DNA of 64,000 nt from Pseudomonadota bacterium (GTDB lineage: Bacteria; Pseudomonadota; Alphaproteobacteria; Sphingomonadales; Sphingomonadaceae), in the NCBI GenBank assembly GCA_023418595.1, contig JAEZZI010000009.1, positions 25,241 through 89,240 on the forward strand, in the 5' to 3' direction. The notes under the pieces are model-generated. The model was not told where the DNA came from, did no database searches, and worked only from the letters and a program-made list of their open reading frames with translations. Within the stretch, counting starts at the first letter, position 1, and the number at the start of each line of letters is the position of its first letter. This document shows positions 1 through 9,080 of this stretch, one piece after another. The position numbers and the translations under genes were made by a program.

Positions 1-1
1 C

Positions 2-361
2 GTTGCGATTCGTACCGCCAACCCGCCCGCCGCCGTGGACGAAGCGTTCAAGGCGGTCACCGCCGCCCAGCAGGCGGCGCAGGCCAACCTCAACCAGGCG
101 CGGGCCTATGCGCAGCAAATCATCGCCCGGTCGCAGGGTGACGCTGCGTCGTTCGACCAGATTTACGAACAATATCGCCTGGCCCCCGCGGTTACCCGCC
201 AGCGAATCTATTACGAGACGATGGAAGAAATTCTGGCCAAGTCGAACAAGACAATTGTCGAGACGCCCGGCGTGACGCCGTATCTGCCGCTGCCTGCGGT
301 ACGCGGTGGGCAGGCGCAGCCCGCGCCCCAGCCGCAAACCGCGACGGGAGCAGCGCAATGA
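2..361 (+). CDS. hflK: HflK, FtsH protease modulator (3' fragment)
   Basis: Partial gene that enters from the left edge; only about the last 119 codons are present. The visible part has the Ala/Gln-rich helical segment with AQQIIARSQGDA and the YYETMEEILAKSNK motif typical of the C-terminal half of SPFH/Band 7 HflK proteins, then a Pro/Gln-rich tail. HflK and HflC form an inner-membrane complex that surrounds and modulates the FtsH protease. The stop codon overlaps the hflC start (ATGA), which indicates translational coupling and supports the assignment. Confidence 0.9.
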   Translation, partial: VAIRTANPPAAVDEAFKAVTAAQQAAQANLNQARAYAQQIIARSQGDAASFDQIYEQYRLAPAVTRQRIYYETMEEILAKSNKTIVETPGVTPYLPLPAVRGGQAQPAPQPQTATGAAQ

Positions 362-1218
362 CCTGGTCGATCAAGAACCCGATGGTGATCGCCATCATCG
401 CGCTATTCGCCGCGATCATTCTGTCGATGTCGCTGTCGATCGTCCCGGAAACGCGCCAAGGCGTGATCCTGCGGTTCGAACAGCCGGTGGGCACGGTGAA
501 CCGTTACCGCGAGGGCGAAGCGTTCGGGAATACCGGCGCGGGCCTGATCGCGCGCATCCCGCTGTTCGAACGGATCGTGTGGGTCGACAAGCGCGTGCTG
601 GATATCGAACTTGAAAACCAGCAGGTGCTGTCGATCGACCAGCTTCGCCTGGAGGTCGATGCTTTCGCGCGCTTCCGCGTCGTCGATCCGCTGCGCATGG
701 TGACCACCGCGCGCACCGAACAGGGTGTCATCGACGCGCTGCGCCCGATCCTGGGCTCGGCGCTTCGCAACGAGCTTGGCAAGCGGCCGTTCGCGGCTCT
801 GCTCAGCCCCGAGCGTGGTCAGGTAATGGAAAACATCCAGACCGGTTTGCAGAATGTCGCGCGCCAGTACGGCGTTGAAATCGTCGATGTTCGGATCAAG
901 CAGGCGGGACTCCCGTCGGGCAGCCCGCTCGATTCGGCACTGGAGCGGATGCGCACCGCGCGTAGCCAGGAAGCGCTGACGATCCGCGCGCAGGGCGAAC
1001 GCCAGGCGCAGATCATTCGCGCCGAGGCCGATGCCCAAGCCGCGCAAATCTATGCCGCCAGCTTCGGCAAGGATGCCGAATTCTACAATTTCTGGCGGGC
1101 GATGCAGTCCTATCGCTACACCTTCAACCAGCGCGGTGATGGCACCGATGGAGAAACGGCATTCGTGCTGTCGCCCGACAATGCCTATCTCCAGCAATTC
1201 CGGGCTGGCGGACGCTAA
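358..1218 (+). CDS. hflC: HflC, FtsH protease modulator
   Basis: Protein of 286 residues, usual length for HflC. One N-terminal membrane helix (about residues 9-30) is followed by an SPFH/Band 7 domain and a long helical region with QEALTIRAQGERQAQIIRAEADAQA, which is typical of HflC. It is the partner of HflK in the membrane complex that controls access to FtsH. It overlaps hflK by 4 nt and is followed 115 nt later by a DegP-type protease, a recurring alphaproteobacterial order that groups membrane and envelope quality control. Confidence 0.95.
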   Translation: MTWSIKNPMVIAIIALFAAIILSMSLSIVPETRQGVILRFEQPVGTVNRYREGEAFGNTGAGLIARIPLFERIVWVDKRVLDIELENQQVLSIDQLRLEVDAFARFRVVDPLRMVTTARTEQGVIDALRPILGSALRNELGKRPFAALLSPERGQVMENIQTGLQNVARQYGVEIVDVRIKQAGLPSGSPLDSALERMRTARSQEALTIRAQGERQAQIIRAEADAQAAQIYAASFGKDAEFYNFWRAMQSYRYTFNQRGDGTDGETAFVLSPDNAYLQQFRAGGR

Positions 1219-1333
1219 AGGGGCGCTGACGAAACGTTCATATTCAATCGGCGTTCAGCATCGAAAAGGGATGAATTGCGGGAAACCGCCCGGCCCGTCG
1301 CGGGTCGTGACACAGTTAGGAAGGAAGACCTAA

Positions 1334-2869
1334 GTGCGATACGCTTATGCGATCACCTCTGCCCTGCTCGTCGGCGGCGCTGCCGCGACGATGGCGCTCC
1401 AGACCCCGGTCGGCGCGCAGACTGCCCAGAATGACGGGATGACCACGGCGTCCGCGCCGCGCGCAGGCGCGCCCGGCAGCTTTGCCGACATGGTCGCCCG
1501 GTTGCAGCCCGCAGTCGTCAACATCTCGACCGAACAGCGCGTGACGGTGCAGCAGAACAATCCGTTTGCGGGCACACCATTCGAGGGATTCTTCGGTAAT
1601 CGCGGCGGCAGCGGACAACCGGTTCAGCGTCGCGGCCAGTCGCTGGGTTCGGGTTTCCTGATCTCCGCCGACGGCTATATCGTCACCAACAATCACGTCG
1701 TGTCGGCAGGAACGCGTAACGCCGTCGTCGAATCGATCAAGGTGACGATGACCGACGGTCGCGAAATGACCGCGCGCCTGGTCGGCCGCGACGTTGAATC
1801 CGACCTCGCCGTGTTGAAGGTGGAAGGCAACAACCTGCCCTTCGTGCGGCTGGGCAATTCCGGCGCGGCGCGCGCGGGCGACTGGGTGGTCGCGATCGGC
1901 AACCCGTTCGGCCTTGGCGGCACGGTGACTGCGGGGATCATTTCCACCGTTCAGCGCAACATTCCCGGATCGGGCCCGTTCGACCGGTTCATCCAGACCG
2001 ATGCGTCCATTAACATGGGCAATTCGGGCGGGCCATTGTTCGACCTCAACGGCAATGTGATCGGCATCAATTCCCAGATCTTTTCGCCCACCGGCGGCAA
2101 TGTCGGCATCGGTTTTGCGATCCCCGCCGACGAAGCGCGTTCGATCATCGAAACGCTGCGCAGCGGTGAAACCGTGCAGCGCGGCTATCTGGGCGTCGGC
2201 ATCCAGCCGCTGACCCCCGACCTGGCACAGGGCCTGAACCTGCCTTCGAACCTGCCACGCGATCGCGGTGAGGTGATCTCCAGCGTTCAGCCGGGCCAGC
2301 CCGCCGCATCGGCGGGCATCCGTCAGGGCGACGTGGTAGTGCGCGTCAACAACCAAGACGTAACGCCCGATCAGTCGCTCAGCTATCTGGTCGCCAATGT
2401 CCAGCCCGGTACGACCATCCCGGTCGAACTGATCCGCGACGGTCGCCGCCAGACGGTGCGCGTGCGCGTCGGCACTCGTCCTTCCGCGGAAGAAATGGCG
2501 GCGAACGATTTCGACCCCAACGCCGAACAGCCGATGCCGGGCCGCCCGTCCGACGACGCCGCATCCGCAACCGCCGCGCTCGGCCTGAGCGTTCAGGCAC
2601 TCACTCCGCAGATCGCGCGCAGCATCGGCGTTGCCCAGGATACGCGCGGCGTCGTCATCCTCGCGGTCGATCCGTCGAGCGATGCCGCGCAGAAGGGGCT
2701 GACTCGCGGACTGGTCATTACCTCGGCCAACCGTACGCCTGTGGCCACCCCTGCCGATCTGGCGCGAGTCGTGACCCAGACGCGCGCGGCTAATCGCAGC
2801 AGCGTGTTGCTCTATGTGCAGACCCGCGCGGTCAGCCGGTTCGTTTCGGTGGAACTGGCCGCTCGGTAA
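1334..2869 (+). CDS. DegP/HtrA-family periplasmic serine protease
   Basis: Protein of 511 residues with a signal peptide ending near AQT (about residue 30), a trypsin-like domain and two C-terminal PDZ domains (about 275-380 and 410-505). The catalytic triad is readable: H121 in TNNHVV, D157 in ESDLAVLKV and S231 in GNSGGPL. The start is a GTG preceded at 6 nt by AAGGAAG, a strong ribosome-binding site. DegP-type proteases degrade or refold damaged envelope proteins. The context behind hflKC fits envelope quality control. A perfect terminator hairpin follows the gene. DegP versus DegQ/MucD cannot be settled by sequence inspection. Confidence 0.95.
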   Translation: MRYAYAITSALLVGGAAATMALQTPVGAQTAQNDGMTTASAPRAGAPGSFADMVARLQPAVVNISTEQRVTVQQNNPFAGTPFEGFFGNRGGSGQPVQRRGQSLGSGFLISADGYIVTNNHVVSAGTRNAVVESIKVTMTDGREMTARLVGRDVESDLAVLKVEGNNLPFVRLGNSGAARAGDWVVAIGNPFGLGGTVTAGIISTVQRNIPGSGPFDRFIQTDASINMGNSGGPLFDLNGNVIGINSQIFSPTGGNVGIGFAIPADEARSIIETLRSGETVQRGYLGVGIQPLTPDLAQGLNLPSNLPRDRGEVISSVQPGQPAASAGIRQGDVVVRVNNQDVTPDQSLSYLVANVQPGTTIPVELIRDGRRQTVRVRVGTRPSAEEMAANDFDPNAEQPMPGRPSDDAASATAALGLSVQALTPQIARSIGVAQDTRGVVILAVDPSSDAAQKGLTRGLVITSANRTPVATPADLARVVTQTRAANRSSVLLYVQTRAVSRFVSVELAAR

Positions 2870-2890
2870 GACAACCCAATCTCCAGTCAG

Positions 2891-2925
2891 CGGCGCGCGT
2901 CGGGATACTGACGCGCGCCGTTTTT
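2891..2925 (+). terminator. Rho-independent terminator of the htrA gene
   Basis: An 11-bp perfect GC-rich stem (2891-2901 with 2910-2920) closes an 8-nt loop and is followed directly by five T. It lies 22 nt after the protease stop codon and 48 nt before the next gene, so it most likely ends the hflK-hflC-htrA transcript. Confidence 0.9.
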
Positions 2926-2967
2926 CGTTCTAGGCTCCCCGAATCTCGAGAGGCGGGGAGCAGGGGC

Positions 2968-4596
2968 ATGAGCGATACGGGCGTCTATATCGGTCTGGGC
3001 GGCGGCCAGCCGCAGAACCTGGTCCTCAAACGCGCCAACCGGCACGGGCTGATCGCGGGAGCGACCGGCACCGGCAAGACGGTGACGCTCCAGGGTCTTG
3101 CCGAGGGGCTGTCGAATGCGGGCGTTCCGGTGTTCGTCGCCGATGTGAAGGGCGACCTCGCCGGGCTCGGCATGGCGGGATCACCGACCGCCAAGACCCA
3201 CGAACCTTTCGCCGCGCGAGCGGCAGAGATCGGCATGAGCGGCTGGGCCTATGCCGCCTGCCCCGTGCAGTTCTGGGACTTGTTCGGTGAACAGGGCCAT
3301 CCGGTGCGGGCCACCGTTTCCGAAATGGGGCCGCTGCTGCTGTCGCGGCTGATGAGCCTGAACGACACGCAGGAGGGCGTACTGACCATCGCCTTCACTA
3401 TCGCCGACGATCAGGGGCTGTTGCTGCTCGACCTCGACGATTTGCAGGCGATGCTGGTCTATTGCGCCGACAATGCCGATCAGATCGGGGTCAAATATGG
3501 CAACGTCACCAAGGCGAGCGTTGGCGCGATCCAGCGGCAGTTGCTCCAGCTCCGCGCCCAGGGCGGCGATCATTTCTTCGGCGAACCCGCGCTGGAACTC
3601 GCCGACTTCATCAGGACTGACGAGAATGGCCGCGGCGTAGTCAACATCCTCGCCGCCGACAAGCTGATGGCATCCCCGCGGCTCTACGCCACTTTCCTGT
3701 TGTGGCTGCTGAGCGAACTCTTCGAAACGCTTCCCGAAGTCGGCGATCCCGACAAGCCGAAGCTCGTCTTCTTCTTCGACGAGGCGCATCTGCTGTTCGA
3801 CGAGGCCCCCCCGGCGCTGATCGACAAGATCGAACAGGTCGTCCGCCTGATCCGGTCAAAGGGCGTCGGCGTCTATTTCGTCACCCAGAACCCGATAGAC
3901 ATTCCCGAGACGGTCGCAGGCCAGCTCGGCAACCGCATCCAACATGCGCTGCGCGCCTTCACCCCGCGCGACCAGAAAGCGGTGAAGTCCGCCGCCGAAA
4001 CCTTTCGCGCCAACCCCAATGTCGATGTCGCGACCGCGATTACCGAGTTGAAGGTCGGCGAGGCGCTGGTGTCGCTGCTCCAGCCCGACGGATCGCCCTC
4101 CCCCGTCGAACGCACGCTGATCCGCCCGCCCGCGTCGCGCGTCGGGCCGCTGACGCGACAGGAGCGCGGCGTGCTGACCATGACCGACGCGGTCGGCAGC
4201 AAATATGACGAGGCCATCGACCGCGAATCGGCCGAGGAAATCCTGACCGCCAAACGCGCCGAGGCCGAAGCCGCAGCAGCCGCAGAGAAAGCGCAGGCGG
4301 AAGCCGACAAGGCCGCCGCGATCCAGGCCAAGGAAGACGCGCGCATCGCCAAGGAAGCCGAACGCCAGCGCGTGGCGGCGGCGCGCGAAGCCGAACGCCA
4401 GCAACGCGCCGCCGAACGCGAAGCCGCCAACTCCCCCTGGGAACGCGCCAAGAAAAGCGCCACCCGCACCGCGACGACGACCGTCAGTCGCCATGTCGCG
4501 AACGAAATCAGCAAGGCGGTGTTCGGCGGTGGCAAGAGCGGCGGGCTGGGCGGCAAGCTGCTGCGTGGCGTGCTCGGCGGGTTGTTCAGGGGGTAA
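2968..4596 (+). CDS. HerA/YjgR-type P-loop ATPase (DUF853)
   Basis: Protein of 542 residues. Walker A is GATGTGKT at residues 31-38 and Walker B is LVFFFDEAHLLF near residues 265-275, followed by the DUF853 arrangement seen in YjgR (VYFVTQNPIDIPETV, about 300-315). A long Ala/Glu/Lys/Arg-rich coiled coil (about 415-490) and a Gly-rich tail end the protein. The family resembles the HerA/FtsK helicase group but the function of YjgR-like members is not established. The gene stands alone between the htrA terminator and a repeat region. Confidence 0.9.
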   Translation: MSDTGVYIGLGGGQPQNLVLKRANRHGLIAGATGTGKTVTLQGLAEGLSNAGVPVFVADVKGDLAGLGMAGSPTAKTHEPFAARAAEIGMSGWAYAACPVQFWDLFGEQGHPVRATVSEMGPLLLSRLMSLNDTQEGVLTIAFTIADDQGLLLLDLDDLQAMLVYCADNADQIGVKYGNVTKASVGAIQRQLLQLRAQGGDHFFGEPALELADFIRTDENGRGVVNILAADKLMASPRLYATFLLWLLSELFETLPEVGDPDKPKLVFFFDEAHLLFDEAPPALIDKIEQVVRLIRSKGVGVYFVTQNPIDIPETVAGQLGNRIQHALRAFTPRDQKAVKSAAETFRANPNVDVATAITELKVGEALVSLLQPDGSPSPVERTLIRPPASRVGPLTRQERGVLTMTDAVGSKYDEAIDRESAEEILTAKRAEAEAAAAAEKAQAEADKAAAIQAKEDARIAKEAERQRVAAAREAERQQRAAEREAANSPWERAKKSATRTATTTVSRHVANEISKAVFGGGKSGGLGGKLLRGVLGGLFRG

Positions 4597-4617
4597 GTGG
4601 CATACCGATCCAACCGG

Positions 4618-4693
4618 CGCTCAGGCTGAGCTTTTTGGAGCCGGGCTGCTTAGCGTGGCGCGAGCCAAAGGCTTCGACAAGCTCAGCCTGAGC
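4618..4693. repeat. Dispersed inverted repeat, AGCTTGTCGAAG family
   Basis: The right arm contains GGCTTCGACAAGCTCAGCC; the left arm (from 4618) has the complementary CGCTCAGGCTGAGCTT and then breaks off, so this hairpin copy is partly eroded. A related element lies at 31020-31126. The core matches a repeat I recall as common in proteobacterial intergenic regions. It sits in the convergent gap between the DUF853 gene and the GH130 gene. Confidence 0.7.
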
Positions 4694-4755
4694 GCAGTTG
4701 GTCATGTAGCTGCGATTTGCTTGCCACGCGCTATTATCGCTTACGCCCCCTCGCC

Positions 4756-4829
4756 CGTTCGTTTCGAGCGAAGTCGAGAAACGCGGATAGCGCGCGTGAG
4801 CGTTTCTCGACTTCGCTCGAAACGAATGG
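4756..4829. repeat. Hairpin repeat, GTTTCGAGCGAAGTCGAG family, copy 1
   Basis: Two 28-nt arms that are nearly perfect reverse complements (core GTTTCGAGCGAAGTCGAGAA) separated by 17 nt. The same element occurs at 25664, 27296, 39541, 47114, 57572 and 59295, always between genes. This copy lies in a convergent gap and could also end transcription from either side, although no T-run follows. Confidence 0.9.
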
Positions 4830-4847
4830 GGTGAGGGATGTGCCTAA

Positions 4848-6125
4848 TTACATCGCGGCGAGCAGCGACCCGACATTCACGAACGCGAACGCTACCGAGG
4901 AATCGGCGACGCCATACGGGATGAACAGCATGTCGCCGTGACGGATCGCGCCGCACGAATAGACGACGTTCGGGACATAGCCTTCGCGGTCCTGTCGTGC
5001 GGCCTCCAGGATCGGTTGCCTGGTGCGACCGATCACCTTTGACGGGTCGTCCTTGTCGAGCAGCACCGCGCCGATCGAATATTTGCGCATCGCGCCGACG
5101 CCGTGGGTCAGCAGCAGCCAGCCTTCGTCAAGCTCGATGGGCGGACCGCAATTGCCGATCTGGACCAGTTCCCATGGATAGCAGGGCTCGAGCAGCTTCT
5201 GCCCCTCGTCCCAATGGGTCAGGCTGTCGGATTTGATCAGGAACAGGTTCTCGCCGTCCTGACGCCCGATCATCATGTAGTGATCGCCGATCTTGCGCGG
5301 AAACAGCGCCATGCCCTTGTTGCGCGCGGCGCTACCGGTCATCGGCACCAGATCGAATTCACGGAAATCGCGGGTGCGCAGCAATTCGGACTGGATGCCG
5401 AAGCCGTTATAGGCGGTGTAGGTGCCCAGCCATTCGTAATCGCCGTCGCCATGATCGAAGCGGACGAGGCGCAAGTCCTCCAGCCCGTTCGACTGCTGCT
5501 TGGTGATCGGGAACAGCACCGTGCCCGACAAGGTCGCATCGCGGTGACGATGGATCGTCACTTCGCCTTCGGGCGCATGGAGTTCGTCGCCCCGATAGTC
5601 GCAGGCGGTGGCGAACGGCGCTTCGGGGGCGAGCTTCAACTGGCCCTTGTCGGTGATGATGCCCTCTCTGAATGCCACCGACGAGATATGGCCTTCGCCG
5701 ACCGCACGCAGCGACATGATGATGCGCAGGCTACCTTTGGGCATGCCCGACTGGTCGTGGTGCGGCACCGCGCTGGGGTTCATCAGCGCGGCGGCGGCAT
5801 AGCTGTATTCATGGCAGAAATAGGCGCCGATCAACTGGCGCTTTTCGTCCGAAATGCCGGGATCGATGGCGACCAGTTCGGCGATTTCCTCGAACCGGGA
5901 CATGAATACGCGGCGGGTCTGCCAATGGCGTGCCTCGAAATCGCGCAACACCGCCTTCAACTGTTTGGCGGTCTGGCCGGGCGACATTTCGAGCACTTCG
6001 CGCACCAGCCGCTGGGTGCGGCTTTCGCCCGATCCGTTCGATTGCCAGCCGATATGGAACGGGCGGACCACGACGCGGGACGGGTCGGCGTGCAGCCGCA
6101 ACGGATGGTGGGACAGTTCGATCAT
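4848..6125 (-). CDS. GH130-family glycosidase/phosphorylase
   Basis: About 425 residues from the ATG beginning MIELSHHPLRLH; a GTG 111 nt further upstream is also in frame but would overlap the previous gene by 68 nt. The protein shows the five-bladed propeller pattern of GH130 (DUF377): NGLEDLRLVRF, NKGMALFPRKIG with GRQDGEN, NCGPPIE, LLTHGVG and GYVPNVVYSCGA. GH130 enzymes cleave beta-mannosides, usually by phosphorolysis; the exact substrate and whether this one uses phosphate are unknown. It follows a GT4-type glycosyltransferase on the same strand at 43 nt, so the two are probably co-transcribed and act on the same mannose-containing glycan (inference). Confidence 0.88.
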   Translation of the reverse strand: MIELSHHPLRLHADPSRVVVRPFHIGWQSNGSGESRTQRLVREVLEMSPGQTAKQLKAVLRDFEARHWQTRRVFMSRFEEIAELVAIDPGISDEKRQLIGAYFCHEYSYAAAALMNPSAVPHHDQSGMPKGSLRIIMSLRAVGEGHISSVAFREGIITDKGQLKLAPEAPFATACDYRGDELHAPEGEVTIHRHRDATLSGTVLFPITKQQSNGLEDLRLVRFDHGDGDYEWLGTYTAYNGFGIQSELLRTRDFREFDLVPMTGSAARNKGMALFPRKIGDHYMMIGRQDGENLFLIKSDSLTHWDEGQKLLEPCYPWELVQIGNCGPPIELDEGWLLLTHGVGAMRKYSIGAVLLDKDDPSKVIGRTRQPILEAARQDREGYVPNVVYSCGAIRHGDMLFIPYGVADSSVAFAFVNVGSLLAAM

Positions 6126-6168
6126 CGGCGACCCCGGCGCATTCAGTGTGTCGGGCGCGCGAACGCGG

Positions 6169-8454
6169 TCAGGCGATTGCGCGACGTTCGGGCTGTGCCA
6201 CGGTTCCGCTGCGTTTTGAAAGGGCCGAAATCGCACAGGACGCCAATTGCAGCGCCAGAATCGATTCGGCGCCTTGGTTGCGGTTGACGCCGGTCGGCAT
6301 CAGCCCGTCGTAACAGCCGCCATCGGCACCGGTCGCCAGCGGCAGATCGAGTTCGTTCGCGCCCAGATACCAGCGATAGCCGCGCATCGCTTCATCCACC
6401 CAGCGCGGATCGCGCGTCGCGTCGAATGCGGCCGAGCAGGCGTCGATCGTCGCCTGTGCCTCCAGCGGCTGCTGGTCGAAGGGAAGCGGATCGGCATATT
6501 CGCGCCCGAAGCTCTCGGTGCCAATCGCGCGGAAATGCCCCTCGGGAGAAGTCTGGCGCGCAACGATCCAGTCGAGCGTCTCGATTCCGCATGCGACCAG
6601 GTCGTCGCGGTCCAGCGCCATGCCGACGCGGATCAGCGCTTCGGGCAGCCGGGCATTGTCATAGGCGAGAACGATTTCAAACCATTTCCATTCGGGTCGC
6701 CGTGCGGCGTCGAGCAGGGTGAGCAGCTGATCGCCGAATTGCGACATCAGGTTGCGGGCCAGCCCGTGACCCGGACGCGCGGCATCGATCGACGCCGCGC
6801 CCAGCATCGCAAAAGCCTGCGCACGCGGGCTGCCGAAATCGAACGCGATGGGCGCGGTCTGGTCGAACAGCGCCGTCGCCCAGTCGCGGTGCTTGCGCTC
6901 GGGCGCCTCGTTGGCGGTGACGCCGAGCGCCCACAGGGTGCGACCGTTCGAATCCTCGGACCCCTTGTCCTCGCACCAGCTGCGGTCGAACGCCATGAAA
7001 TTGCGGAAGGCACGGGTGTCCGGGTTCCACGCGTGCTGGACGAAGGATGCATAAACGGTCGTCCATTTGTCACGCGTGCCGGCGTCGAGACTGGCGATCC
7101 GGCTGGCGAGGATCAGCGCGCGGGCATTGTCGTCGATGCAATAGCCGTGACGGCGATCGGGCACCGAATAGATGCCGTGCTGAAGCATTCCGGTCGCATC
7201 GCTCATCCGCTCGACCGCCTGAAAATCGGGATCGAGGATGGTCGGTGCGTTGCGCGCGGCGATTGCGGGGGCCAGTCGGCGGGGTTTGGCGGCGACCGCA
7301 GCGGCAAGCGCCGCCATGCCCTTTTCGGCAAGCCGCGACCAGATCATCGATCGACCGCGGGCATAGGCGCGCGCCGCCAGCGCACCGCGCGCCGCATCGT
7401 CGCCCAGCAGCGCCGAAACTTCGCGCGCGAAGCCAGCGCTGTCGCCGAAATCGACCAGCCGACCATGATTGTCGTCCAGGATTTCGGTCGCGTGGATATA
7501 GGGAGTGGAGACCACCGGCTTTCCGGACGCGACGGCATAGGACAGCGTGCCCGATGTGATCTGCGCCGGGTTGCTGTAAGGGGTGACGTAAATGTCGGCG
7601 GCGTCGAGATAATCGAGCAGTTCGTCGATTTCGGCAAATTTGTCGATGAATTCGATATGGTCGCCGACCCCCAGCGTGGCAGCGCGGCGGATCAGGCCGT
7701 CGCGATACGCTTCACCTTCATGTGCGACCAGATTGGGATGCGTCGCGCCCAGCACGGCGTATAGCGTGTCGGGATGCTGCGCGACGATTCCGGGCAGTGC
7801 GTCGATCATCGTCTCGATCCCCTTGTTCGGGGCGAGCAGGCCAAAGGTCAGTACGACGCGGCGACCTTGCCAACCGAAAGCCGCTTTCCTGCTGTCGGGA
7901 TCGACCAGCGGTCGGTCGGGCACGCCGTGCGGGATCATCACGATCTGACGGTCGTCGGCGCCGTGGACGCGCTTCAATATGTCGCGCCCCGCCTCCGCCA
8001 TGACGATCACCCTCGACGCGCGGCGCAGCAGCGCCTCCATCACCCGGCGTTCCTCGGCGCTGGGATGTTCGAGCACCGTATGCAGCGTGACGATCACCGG
8101 CAGCGTGACACGGTCGAGCAGACCGAGCAGATAATCGCCCGCCGATCCGCCATAGATGCCGTATTCGTGTTGGACCCACAGCGCCTTCGCGCCCGATTCC
8201 TGCATCGCGCGCGCGGCGTCGGAATAGGCAGTGCGGTCGTTCTGCGGAATCGCGCGCGTCACCTCTGGCGGATAGGCATAGCGCCCCGGATGATCGTCCA
8301 TCGCATAGACGTCGATGCGCAGGTCCGGGTAACGCGCCTTCATCGCCAGATAGGTGTCGGTGGTATAGGTCGCGAGACCGCATTTGCGGGGCAGGTGATT
8401 GCCGAGCAAAGCGATGTGGTCGATCGACGCGGGTCCAGCCGCTGAATGCGTCAT
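6169..8454 (-). CDS. GT4-type glycosyltransferase fused to a C-terminal helical domain
   Basis: Protein of 761 residues from the ATG at 8454, which has AAGGGA 6 nt upstream. Residues about 10-400 are a GT-B glycosyltransferase (LLGNHLPRKCGLATYT at the N-terminus, FGLLAPNKGIETMIDAL near 214-230). The C-terminal half (about 425-750) carries HGYCIDDNARALILA and other repeats of helices that resemble an (alpha/alpha)6 glycosidase-like fold. The usual GT4 EX7E motif is replaced by a Q-X7-Y arrangement in QITSGTLSYAVASGKPVVST. Donor and acceptor are unknown. The downstream GH130 gene suggests a mannose-containing product. Confidence 0.85.
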   Translation of the reverse strand: MTHSAAGPASIDHIALLGNHLPRKCGLATYTTDTYLAMKARYPDLRIDVYAMDDHPGRYAYPPEVTRAIPQNDRTAYSDAARAMQESGAKALWVQHEYGIYGGSAGDYLLGLLDRVTLPVIVTLHTVLEHPSAEERRVMEALLRRASRVIVMAEAGRDILKRVHGADDRQIVMIPHGVPDRPLVDPDSRKAAFGWQGRRVVLTFGLLAPNKGIETMIDALPGIVAQHPDTLYAVLGATHPNLVAHEGEAYRDGLIRRAATLGVGDHIEFIDKFAEIDELLDYLDAADIYVTPYSNPAQITSGTLSYAVASGKPVVSTPYIHATEILDDNHGRLVDFGDSAGFAREVSALLGDDAARGALAARAYARGRSMIWSRLAEKGMAALAAAVAAKPRRLAPAIAARNAPTILDPDFQAVERMSDATGMLQHGIYSVPDRRHGYCIDDNARALILASRIASLDAGTRDKWTTVYASFVQHAWNPDTRAFRNFMAFDRSWCEDKGSEDSNGRTLWALGVTANEAPERKHRDWATALFDQTAPIAFDFGSPRAQAFAMLGAASIDAARPGHGLARNLMSQFGDQLLTLLDAARRPEWKWFEIVLAYDNARLPEALIRVGMALDRDDLVACGIETLDWIVARQTSPEGHFRAIGTESFGREYADPLPFDQQPLEAQATIDACSAAFDATRDPRWVDEAMRGYRWYLGANELDLPLATGADGGCYDGLMPTGVNRNQGAESILALQLASCAISALSKRSGTVAQPERRAIA

Positions 8455-8604
8455 CTGCAGTCCCTTCGCAAAAGCGAGAATGCGCACCGTAGGAACGGGC
8501 GACGACTCGGTAACCGCTTGAAGGACAGATGGTTGCACCGATTGTGCAATGCAGCAAGATAATTCGCGACGAGTGCCGTTCGGCAAGCGCCAAATTGCGT
8601 GGGG

Positions 8605-9051
8605 TCAACCCCGCCCGCGATAATTCTGCACGCCCTGACCGGGCAGCCACAGCCCCTCGGGCGGCGCACCCGATTGCCAGAACACGTCGATCGGAATGCC
8701 GCCGCGCGGATACCAGTAGCCGCCGATGCGCAACCATTTGGGCTTCATCTCGTCGAACAGGCGCTGGCCGATGCCGACCGTGCAATCCTCGTGAAACGCC
8801 GCATGATTGCGGAACGCGCCGAGGAACAGCTTGAGCGATTTCGATTCGACGATGGTGTCGCCGGGGGCATAGTCGATGACGAGATGCGCGAAATCGGGCT
8901 GGCCGGTGACCGGGCAGAGCGAGGTGAATTCGGGCGCCGAAAAACGCACGCAATACAGCTGCCCGGCGCGCGGGTTGGGAACATAATCGAGCGTGGCTTC
9001 TTCCGGCGTGGCGGGAAGCGCGCTGGTCTGGCCGAGATGCTTGGGTGTCAT
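8605..9051 (-). CDS. queF: NADPH-dependent 7-cyano-7-deazaguanine reductase QueF
   Basis: Protein of 148 residues, the length of single-domain type I QueF. It reduces preQ0 to preQ1 in queuosine biosynthesis. The nucleophile C46 (FTSLCPVTG), D53 (QPDF) and E88 (FHEDC) have the same spacing as C55, D62 and E97 of the Bacillus enzyme, and ESKSLKLFLGAFRNH is the family signature. No other queuosine gene is nearby. It is transcribed divergently from a photolyase gene with almost no space between the starts. Confidence 0.97.
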   Translation of the reverse strand: MTPKHLGQTSALPATPEEATLDYVPNPRAGQLYCVRFSAPEFTSLCPVTGQPDFAHLVIDYAPGDTIVESKSLKLFLGAFRNHAAFHEDCTVGIGQRLFDEMKPKWLRIGGYWYPRGGIPIDVFWQSGAPPEGLWLPGQGVQNYRGRG

Positions 9052-9080
9052 CCCCGCGATTTAGGAAGGTTGGGGCGGAA

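Noticed and set aside
4618..4693. Could be a CRISPR or tandem repeat array
   Set aside because: No regularly spaced direct repeats anywhere in the window; all repeats seen are inverted and dispersed.
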